A DNA stretch of 64,000 bases. Source: Trebouxia sp. TZW2008. Taxonomy: Eukaryota; Chlorophyta; Trebouxiophyceae; Trebouxiales; Trebouxiaceae. The stretch lies in contig BDIU01000123.1 of the NCBI GenBank assembly GCA_002118135.1, positions 62,001 through 126,000 of the forward strand. Reading direction: 5' to 3'. Position numbers and translations under genes: made by a program. Positions 56,396 through 64,000 of this stretch are shown piece after piece; position 1 is the stretch's first letter, and each line of letters begins with the position of its first letter. Below the pieces are notes generated by a model. The model saw only the letters and a program-made list of their open reading frames with translations, searched no databases and was not told where the DNA came from.

Positions 56396-58546
56396 CTACT
56401 CGTCTTCCTCCTCCTCTTCATCATCACCACCTCCACCACCGCCGCTCTTGCCCCTGCACCACAAGGAGATTTGATCAGTGAAGAAGAAAAGCAGTGCACA
56501 CTACCAAGCATCAAAATGGGAGCATCTGTGAGCTGAAGCAACCCCAGGGTCCCTTTGCATACAGAAGCATGTCCCTGCACATAACTAGACACACCCTTAG
56601 CAGCAATCCCCAGGCTGCCTTTGTGCCCATAGGCTCCTGATATGTCGCTTAAAGGTCACATTCAGTTCAAGGGTGTCAAACTGAAAAGAGAACAAATAAG
56701 TCTGCGCAGTTAGGCGCACAGGTCTTTTTGTCTCTCTTTTGTTTTCACACCCTTGAACTGAATGCAACTCCAAGAGCTGGCTTCAGCCTCAAAACCGATA
56801 TGTGGGTATGAGCAGCAGCCATGCACACTGAGCAGCAGCAGGGTGATCTGGAAACTCAGACTGACTGCAGCTGACTGCAACACCTAGTGATGGAGCTCCC
56901 TCATCACATTGTGTGAACCATGCCATGCATTATGTGCAGATGCAGCAAGGCAACAACCTCTTTGCATATGAGATGATGGGTCATTGACTCAACATTCAAA
57001 AGAAAAGAAAAGTCTACGCCGTCAGGCGTCATACGAGGGGTCAGCCCTGTGACAACAGCAATCTCGGGCTGCCTGTTTAGACAGAGGCTCCCGTTAGGCG
57101 TCATAATGGAAGACTCTCTCTCAACAGGCAGCCTAGATTGCTGCTGTGGCTGACCCCTCGTAGTCACCGTAGACCGTTTCAAAGCAGCAACCCACAGAAG
57201 ATTGACCTACGAGGGGTCAGCCCTTTGTCTTTTGCATCTGTCCTACTTTGAGAGGGTTTGAACATTTAATTGAGCATGCATCAAGGTAAGCAGTGACAGC
57301 AGGATGATGCCAAGACATGGGTCAGCACATAGTCTGGCAAGGAGCTCTTACTTGTTGGCATTCTTTCTCTTGACACGACCTGGTCGGCCACCCCCAAAGG
57401 GACTGTTCAGGGCGAAGTCAATATGCTTTTGGCTGTCTACCCGGACAATGAAGGATGGCACATTGACAATTTGCTTGCCAACCCTGCAAAAATAGTGACA
57501 CTGCTTCAGCAGACTGTCCACCCAAGTGACGCAGGATGCTATATTGACATCTTTTGATGCAGAATGCTATATTAACATCTTTTATTAGCACCATGCAAGC
57601 ACAGCAACAGCACTCAGACGGGAAACAGCAAGAAACAGCAGACAGAAAGGGAGAAAGGCAGTGACATCCTGCAAGGTGACTCATGTACACTGCTATGAAG
57701 TCAATGCCACACGGTGCGACCCGTTACGATAGATGGGCTTATCAATATGGCGCACTGCTTTCTACATTGCAATGAGCACAGGCGCCTCCTGTTATACACG
57801 CTGACATTGAGCCTGTAGGAAAGATAGTGCAAATTGTTAGCTGACCTGATATGCCTCTGGCGAATTAGCACTCTGGCGTGGTGAATGGACTTGGCCAAAC
57901 CCAGCTTGAATACCAAAGTCTGCAGCCTTCGCTCCAAGAAGTCTTGTGGTGTCAAAGCCAGCACGTAATCGAGCTTATTCTGGTTGTCATCCAGCAAGCC
58001 GTATTTGTACATGCGCCTCAACAGGGCTTCACCCTCAAACAACCTCTTGACAGATGTCTGCAGGCAACAATGGTGAAAAATGAGCATGCAGGAAAACGAG
58101 TCTTTCCAGCCAGCTTGAGCTGCAAGTCTAGCAGCAGCAGTGCGTCACACCCAGGTTTTCCAAGCTGTTGGCATGCGGAGTATACTTTCTTCCCACCTCG
58201 TCCTCTGTCAACAGTGTTCGTGCAGCCTGACGCATCTTGGACAAAGCCATCTGTACACGCCATAGCTCCCTCTTGTTACGGAGACCATACTCTCCTACTA
58301 GCTTTAGCTCTCCATCAAGACGTTCCTTCTCAAAAGGACGTCTTGGTTTCTTGAAGGTCTTACCGTCTGCATCACAGACACACACAACGCATCAGCAGAT
58401 GGGGTGATGCACAATGACAGCAGCAGCAGCAACAGCCAAAAGTATGATCGACACATAAAATTTGCGTATGCTTCGCAGATAATGCAACTGAGCAGAGTGG
58501 TATAGCAGAAGGACGTACAGTTGCGGTAGAAGGCTACGTGAGGCAT
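56396..58546 (-). CDS. RPS9: 40S ribosomal protein S9 (uS4)
   Basis: Five exons (58519-58546, 58197-58366, 57846-58057, 57352-57483, 56396-56453) encode 199 residues, with every phase matching. The protein reads [20 protein letters not shown], then [32 protein letters not shown], the S4 RNA-binding domain ([20 protein letters not shown] and [11 protein letters not shown]), and [20 protein letters not shown]. It ends in a Gly run and acidic tail (DDEEEEEDE). It is an early-assembling small-subunit protein that contacts 18S rRNA near the mRNA entry channel. The first exon carries only nine codons plus one base, a common pattern for ribosomal protein genes. The last intron (56454-57351) holds two hairpin elements. 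The start lies 135 bp from the divergent DUF3054 gene. Confidence 0.97.
56659..56764. mobile_element. Hairpin element, family B, in an RPS9 intron
   Basis: Perfect 18-bp inverted ends (CATTCAGTTCAAGGGTGT and its complement) at 56659-56676 and 56747-56764, extended by imperfect pairing of AAAAGAGAACAAA with its partner. At the centre is TGCGC, AGTTAG, GCGCA. Confidence 0.8.
57001..57225. mobile_element. Long hairpin element, family B, with a partial extra copy
   Basis: Arms at about 57012-57085 and 57114-57175 pair over about 60 bp (TACGAGGGGTCAGCC, CAGCAATCT, GGCTGCCTGTT). A third partial arm follows at 57207-57225 (CTACGAGGGGTCAGCCCT). The start AGAAAAGAAAAGTCTACGCC is shared with the element at 49156 and resembles 56659. 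Confidence 0.75.
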
Positions 58547-58681
58547 CCTGCTCCGATGCCTTCTGCCTCACTTGCGCAGGAGAAAGGCTTCAGCAAGCCT
58601 AGGCAAACCGGTTACCGCCGGCGGCCTTGCGACTGAATAATCCCGAAACAGCTTCTCGGGATACATTCACCACATAGTAAG
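58547..58681. promoter_or_regulatory. Compact bidirectional promoter, RPS9 and DUF3054
   Basis: Only 135 bp separate the two start codons. The stretch contains short GC-rich inverted words (cggttaccgccggcgg; cccgaaacagcttctcggg) and no clear TATA box. Confidence 0.6.
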
Positions 58682-61311
58682 ATGACCACAGCTATCGATT
58701 GCCGATACAGCAGAGACTTGACTAGCGCTCTGCGCAATTTGTTTGCTTGCATCTCGTGTCGCAACGGCAGATATTGGCTGTTCTCTGTGGTAAATTGCTT
58801 GCAGATCAGCATGCAACTCAGCAACGTCAGTGGGCACAATCTGTGCATGACTTGCCAGTGCTCACCGTTGCGAGGCTTCGTGCCTCGGCAGGCAAGCACG
58901 TTACAGGCAGCTGCACAAAGCTTTTCAAGAAGGTGCGTCGTACGATCCAGTACGGACGACAAAGGGTCGGTGGTGACTGACGAAAACATCAAGCGACCGG
59001 CTCCGCTGAAAGGGACCAAGGTAATTAACACCTTCTATCGACTTCCAAGTCGAGTGTGAACCCCGCCATTTGAAAGTTTGCCAACGCTGCGCAGCTGAAA
59101 CGTGTGGAAAGGTTGGGAGAGGAATCGTGGGCTGGAGTCGCAGCTGTTGACAGAGGGGAAACTTCACAGCTTGGGTAAGCTTGCCATTAGCATGATGCTG
59201 CAAGCATGCCCCCAGCATGACACTGCATGCATGCATCAAGATACTGCCACCAGGCATGCCTCACGCAGCTTAGGTGCACTGTCAACATGTTGCAACGATG
59301 CATGCCATGTCTGAAGTGCGTGGTGCGCGATGTGATCTGATATGCAAGCCTGGGGTCTGCTCGCGTAGAACCCTTTATATGGTGTATCGCTTTTCTGCAG
59401 GCGAATTGCGCTGCTGATTGGAGGAGACACCGCTGCCCTCCTGTTGTTTGCAGCAATTGGCAGACGGAACCATGGCGAGGGTTTGCAATTGTGGCAAACT
59501 GTAAACACAGCTTTACCATTTCTGGTTGGTCTGTCCCTACTTGTGCATGTGCTGATCTCAGAAAGATTCTGCATGGTCACTCTGCTGTTGCGTGAATGCT
59601 GTCCAGTCTGCTCAGATGGGATGTATGCAAGAAGCTCGAGGGCTGTTAGTTCATGACATTGCCAGCTTAACATTCTGCTTGCAGGTCTGATCATTGCTGC
59701 TCTTGATCAAGTTTACTGCATGTCGTATGGCTGTGACATGCACACAATGGGTACCATCAGCAACACAGCACATACGCCTCATCCAGACAGAAATGCCTGG
59801 CAGCTCATCATCAAGAGCACTGGTGTCACGTCAAGGTTGTGTCAATGCAGAATTGTGTGGTCAGTGTGTTAGTTTGTACATGAGTCACTCAGACTCTACG
59901 CACTGATTGATTTATGACGTCGTCTATACAAACCTCGTGTTGGGTTCTCAAGACACTGAGTGTTTGCACTTGACTGTTCTTTTGTATCGATTGCTTGTTG
60001 CAGGGTGGGCGGTAGCAGCAAGCTTGACAGGAGCGTATTCTAGCAAAAGCAGCACACAAGGCGTTGGCAGCGCAGCTGTTGCTGCATCCAAGGCATGGAT
60101 CTTGGGTGTACCGGTGCGTCATGCACAGAGGCTGCATTTCCCATCGCATCAGTCCTCCTGTGTGTTTGCATTCATGCTTGTACTGCGCTGCTGCTTATGT
60201 TTTTCATTACTTTGCTTACCATTTTGATACACATAATCAGTTGAGGTGCTGCTTTAAATGTTGTGCATGCGTTGTCTGTTGTGGATGCCTCAGCGGACTC
60301 ATTTGATCTGCGCTTCACTGGTCAGTCAATGAGCTCATTTCATGCTGACATGCAGATAGCGCTTGTGCTGCGGTCTGTTCAACGTGGCTATCTTCCAGAC
60401 AAGTCTTTTGTCATTGTGAGCTTTGTTGCCACTGGAATTTTGCTCATCGGCTGGAGGTCAGCCTTGGCTGCTGTTTCCAAGGTGAGTTTGCCTGCACTTG
60501 CCAGGCATCTTTACGGTTTAACTGCATTCTGAGCAAGATTGTGCAGTGTTTGCATCAGCTCACATGTGAATGGTGTCACGAAGCTCTCATGCCCAAGTGA
60601 CCAATGAGTCTCACGTTTCTTTGCAGTTGAACTGTATCTGTCCCCAGCGAGCAAGTCTGTGCAAGTGCATGAGCTGTGCAACGTCAGCTGAGTGCGGACA
60701 GAGCTGTGCGTTTGGCTCTTGAAGCATTGTGCTTTCAGGAAGGAGTATCAAGAGTCTTGTGCATTTGTGCTGTTTTGTTGCATGCGAATCTGCCGCCCCT
60801 TGTGTGATGTGAGTCATAAGGGACTAGCAGCATGTGCCATCAGCTGCTCTCTCTTGCCTGATGCTGCAACTTGTGCCCCTTGATGTCGACCGTATCTTTC
60901 ACCTTGCTCTTGTGGAACATGCTGCCGAGGTGCACGTGCTGGGGTCAAGTTCAATGTGTAATGGGTTGATAGCCTAAGAAAGGCGCTCGTTGACACGTAG
61001 TGCACCACCCCTTTTGTTACACAATGTACATGCAACCTGATATTGCATCTTTGGCAGTTGATGCCAGTGACCATCTCTCACCTGGCTCAACAGGAGCATG
61101 CTGCTGATACATCCATGCTGTCACTCAGATGAGATGCACTGTTACAGAATGGCACATACCTCGTTGATGCTGCTGCTTTAGCTTTACTAGCTTATTGTCA
61201 CCTTGTTATATGCATCTGCAGAAGTCAACATCAAGCCAGAGCAGACAAGACAAGCAGGGCAACCCTCTAGAGTTTCTACAATTGCTGACATCGCTCACAA
61301 AGAGATGGTGA
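58682..61311 (+). CDS. DUF3054 family plastid membrane protein
   Basis: Six exons (58682-59020, 59095-59174, 59401-59528, 60004-60113, 60356-60481, 61222-61311) encode 290 residues with all phases joining. Residues 1 to about 115 look like a plastid transit peptide (Ser/Arg-rich, reads FSRRCVVRSSTDDKG at its end). The core has four hydrophobic segments with DUF3054 signatures: LLIGGDTAALLLFAAIGRRN, TALPFLVGWAVAASLTGAYS, ILGVPIALVLRSVQRGYLPD and VSFVATGILLIGWRSAL. The C-terminus GNPLEFLQLLTSLTKRW matches the ending of plant homologues, which selects the distant exon at 61222. The function is unknown. A second possible last exon at 60627-60722 is also open in phase but lacks the conserved end. 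A later start at the ATG of MQLSNVSG is possible. Confidence 0.88.
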
Positions 61312-62392
61312 GATTGTGAAGAAGTTGATCACCCTTTGAAGTGCTTAGGTGCAGCTGACCCTGGATGTGCTCCTAGGCGTAATCTTTGCAAGAACATCAT
61401 CATGCTGTTGAATGTGCACAACATGCAGGTTTCAGCTGTAACAAGCGCAATTGGTGCCTTGTATGTTAGGTGATGTATTATGTCCCTGCTTGCTTTGCTT
61501 GTCCTGATGTATTATGTCCCTGTTTGCTTTGCTTGTCCTGATGTATTATGTCCCTGTTTGCTTTGCTTGTCCTGAGGGGGTGATTAGCTTGCAGTTTTCT
61601 CCACAAAGACTGCTGCTTAGCTTTTGTGCTGCTTCACTACATGTTTTGACTGCCACACTTAGCGTATGGATGCACGGTACTGTGACAACTGTGTCAGCCA
61701 GGCTATTTTCATTCACCTGCTGAGGTCAAAACGATGGTATCACGCCTTTGACTTACCAATTGATAGTGTGGGTTAGCCCTGTGATTCAGGTCTGACACTG
61801 TGGTGATAGACAGCACAATCTTTTCAGCATAACAACATAAAATGACATGACAACATGAAAAGCCCCTGCACCGTCTGCAGGCATGCAACAACATGCACAG
61901 CTGAGAAGGCATTTCCGAAGCCTGGCATGCAACCGCTGTGCTGGATCAGAAGTGCGCTGCTGCTGCTTGCAAGCTAAAACTGCACACTTGTGGGCAGCAC
62001 AGCACTACATTGCACTACCTGTGCAGCACTTATTGCAGAGTCAGCCAACCAACAGCATGCACAAGCTTAATGCAGTCTGCGTCCACAAGCTGAAGATATG
62101 TTACACCAATGTACAAGCCAAAAGAGAAAGCAGTGTTCAAAGACAGTTAAGTGCTGTCGACTCACTACACCAAAATTGCACAGGCTTCAATGTGCACGCT
62201 GCATGCTGAACTCTCAAACAGGATGTTGCAGTTCTGTAGCCAAAACTAGTAGATCTTGGTATCTACTGGCTCCTGGCACCAGCTGCTGCAAAGCCCCTTG
62301 AGGCAGCCATGCTCTTCCTCTCGACTGCACAGCACATCGAATTCACAAACGAGTGATGTAGCAAACTTGACAACTTGGAAAACATGGCCAGG
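61312..62392. other. Convergent intergenic region with a 34-bp minisatellite
   Basis: About 1.1 kb of 3-prime sequence. Apart from the minisatellite at 61471-61572 I see no gene, tRNA or element. Confidence 0.5.
61471..61572. repeat. 34-bp minisatellite, three copies
   Basis: The unit TGATGTATTATGTCCCTG, followed by cttgctttgcttgtcc, starts at 61471, 61505 and 61539 with one variable base. Confidence 0.93.
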
Positions 62393-62593
62393 CTAATAGA
62401 TACCATCCTGGTGCTGAGCAGGAGGAAACGGCTCACCTGGTGAGTGGGCAACAGCGCCAGTTGTCTTCTGCTCCTGCTCAGCCTGTGCCATCTGGCTGTA
62501 CATCATAGCAACGCCGCTACCAACACCGACTCCGGCACCAGCAAGGGCGCACAGGCCGATGAGGGAAAGTGACACGTAAGCGTATGAAGACAT
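62393..62593 (-). CDS. Small membrane protein, function unknown
   Basis: A 66-residue frame from the ATG at 62593 (MSSYAYVSLSLIGLCALAGA) to TAG at 62393. It has one long hydrophobic Gly/Ala-rich segment (residues about 6-32, LIGLCALAGAGVGVGSGVAM) followed by a charged, Gln/Pro-rich tail (MAQAEQEQKTTGA, then HQDGIY). An in-frame ATG at 62662 would add 23 residues, but a likely acceptor (CTTTACAAG) just before 62593 suggests that this part is intron or 5-prime UTR. I do not recognise the family. Its small size and single membrane span resemble accessory subunits of organellar membrane complexes, which is only a guess. Its promoter matches that of the divergent gene at 63702. Confidence 0.5.
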   Translation of the reverse strand: MSSYAYVSLSLIGLCALAGAGVGVGSGVAMMYSQMAQAEQEQKTTGAVAHSPGEPFPPAQHQDGIY

Positions 62594-62805
62594 GTCTTGT
62601 AAAGAGGTATAAACCTGCACAGCACACTGACAGTCGGAAAAAGTATCTTGACCCGAGGTCATCTGAGATCCTTAACAAACGATCGGTCCGCCCAGAAACG
62701 CAACCCCAAGACGAGGCAGTACATCAAGCTGTTTCAAAAGTGTTGCTGTCATTTGCTTGCCTGAAAGCGAAGGAAGCTTGAGAGCTGTAAGCTTTCGAAG
62801 ATGAT

Positions 62806-62883
62806 GTCCGCGCTAATTAAAGCAGCGGAAGATAGTAAGATGGAAGATGTGTGTGGAGAACAACACGGGCGGCCTGTTTTATA
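62806..62883 (-). promoter_or_regulatory. TATA box and downstream element, left gene
   Basis: On the minus strand TATAAAA (62877-62883) is followed about 37 nt on by CTTCCATCTTACTA, then CTTCCGC and GCTTTAATTAGCGCGGAC (62806-62846). The element is nearly identical, in the same orientation relative to transcription, to 63577-63618. Confidence 0.7.
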
Positions 62884-63543
62884 GAGCCAGGGCGCGGCGA
62901 AACAGGGCCGTTGCGTGTTTCGCCCTGTGTTTCGTAACGACCAGTAACTTGAGGCTCAGCGCCCTAGCCCATCGGTGCAGTACTTTCCTGCCGAGTGCGC
63001 AAGGCCACTCGGCCTTAGCCCTTGCCCTTCAATCTGGTCTGACCTCTCCCCGTTGCACTGTCAGAGACCATTAGGGGAGAAGCCAAAGGAGCTCCTGACA
63101 CCATAGCTATGCATTTTGCCTTGTCCAGTGCTCATTCGAATTCGCTTGATATCAAGCAACAACTAGCCTATGGCTGAAAAGTCTGATCAATTGCAAGCTT
63201 GTATCAGCTGCTGTATGTACAAAGTTTGCTGCAACCGCCTCAGATTTGCATGATAGCGTCTGCATCAGAATGACCATGCTCACCTGAGACGGGCTTGACC
63301 GGCTGGTTGAGTTTATTACATGCATGCAAGACTTATTGGCCCCATTTCCCATTCGATCATTTAGGAGAATTGTGGCGCACTGCAGCATGACGCCACACTC
63401 TGAACCGCCTTTTGATCTAGCGCATCAAGCCTGTCCTGGGAACTCCTCCCTTTTGTAACATCGCTTGCTGCCATACTGCGAAAGAATCCATTACGAAACG
63501 CTTACGTCTGAAACCATGGCGTACCGTAATACTGTCTTGCATC
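62884..63543. other. Central part of the divergent intergenic region
   Basis: About 660 bp between two matching core promoters. Short frames exist on both strands (for example 62847-63074), but they lack splice sites or any recognisable motif. Confidence 0.4.
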
Positions 63544-63618
63544 TATAAGTCGCTGTGGCGACACTTTGCCCGATCACTTCCATCTTACTACACTTCCGCA
63601 GCTTTAATTAGCGCGGAC
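63544..63618 (+). promoter_or_regulatory. TATA box and downstream element, right gene
   Basis: TATAAG at 63544-63549, then after 33 nt CTTCCATCTTACTA, CTTCCGC and GCTTTAATTAGCGCGGAC at 63577-63618. This places the element at or just past the expected transcription start, about 84 nt before the ATG. Confidence 0.7.
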
Positions 63619-63701
63619 CCCCATCTCTCGCTCCCATCGCTGCTGTTCCAGCGCGATCGTTGGTCTGTAACAAGTGTATTGGTTAGTGAGTGCATAAGAA
63701 G

Positions 63702-63918
63702 ATGTCCGTATCCGGTTTTGCTGCGAGAGGAAATGCTGTTGAAGGGTCTTACTTCAGAAAGGAGCAGGAGTATGCTCTACGCAAGCAGCTTGAAAGGCTT
63801 GTACAGCAAGGTCAGCTACCACAGTCAGCCCTGCAGCAGGAGTCTGCCTTGCAGCTTGCAACAGATGCTCGGCCAAACAAGGCATTTGTTTACCAGCATG
63901 TGAAAGGGGACTGGCCAG
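63702..63918 (+). CDS. ATPase-inhibitor (IF1)-like protein, first exon only
   Basis: The frame opens MSVSGFAARGNAVEGSYFRK and runs EQEYALRKQLERLVQQ, then ends at a phase 1 donor (CCAG, then GTATAA) at 63918; the rest lies beyond the window. The order of a Gly/Arg/Ala-rich start, an aromatic-Arg-Lys-Glu core and a charged helix resembles the mitochondrial F1-ATPase inhibitor (IATP) pattern, but the match is short and no transit peptide is seen. Other short helical mitochondrial proteins are possible. It shares core-promoter sequence with the divergent small membrane protein gene, which hints at joint control. Confidence 0.45.
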
Positions 63919-64000
63919 GTATAACTGGAACTGACAACGAGCTTTTGCCGTTTCAAATGCAGTGTACATTGCCCATCAGATAATGCAAATGGTATGGCAT

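Noticed and set aside
60627..60722. Last exon of the DUF3054 gene
   Set aside because: It is open and in phase, but the exon at 61222-61311 gives the C-terminus expected of plant homologues, so it was preferred. Kept only as a possible alternative.
1..64000. tRNA, rRNA, riboswitch or transposase genes
   Set aside because: I looked for cloverleaf-like and transposase motifs on both strands by eye and saw none. This is not a substitute for a covariance-model or profile search.

Overview
The window is nuclear DNA of a eukaryote, most likely a green alga or other member of the Viridiplantae (a trebouxiophyte-like alga would fit). The genes are split by many GT-AG introns and base composition looks balanced. 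The gene set is plant-like: a calcineurin B-like (CBL) calcium sensor with an N-terminal MGNC lipidation motif, a bifunctional peroxisomal-type allantoin synthase, an AGD5/SMAP-type ArfGAP, a plastid-type DUF3054 membrane protein, and cytosolic ribosomal protein S9 with a green-lineage N-terminus. The species cannot be named from the sequence alone.

Layout, left to right. Positions 294-27278 (minus) hold one gene of more than 45 small exons for a coiled-coil protein of about 2,500 residues. It starts 1 kb from, and diverges from, a tubby-like protein gene (28318-32685, plus). Converging on tubby is the CBL gene (33399-35054, minus), followed by allantoin synthase (35631-38530, minus), which diverges from the ArfGAP gene (38924-41411, plus). 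Next is a very large SUMO-protease (Ulp2/SENP6-7 type) gene, 42416-54372 (plus). After it come a DUF1499 gene (55031-55630, plus), RPS9 (56396-58546, minus) and, 135 bp away, the divergent DUF3054 gene (58682-61311, plus). At the right edge two small genes diverge: a short membrane protein (62393-62593, minus) and an ATPase-inhibitor-like protein whose first exon is at 63702-63918 (plus). They share the same TATA box plus an approximately 42-nt downstream element.

Two features cut across the genes. First, splice junctions of at least five unrelated genes are repeatedly copied in tandem: a piece of exon with its donor or acceptor sits next to the working exon in one to four decayed copies. Second, a Tc1/mariner-like MITE family (TA flanks, CAGT ends, 155-181 bp, six copies) and a hairpin family sit inside introns, in several cases flush with a splice site, so that the element supplies the GT or AG. 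Together they make the window a good place to study intron and exon gain.

Exon boundaries were worked out by hand from reading frame, GT-AG sites and phase. Most were confirmed by exon length modulo 3. Unresolved junctions are stated in the entries.
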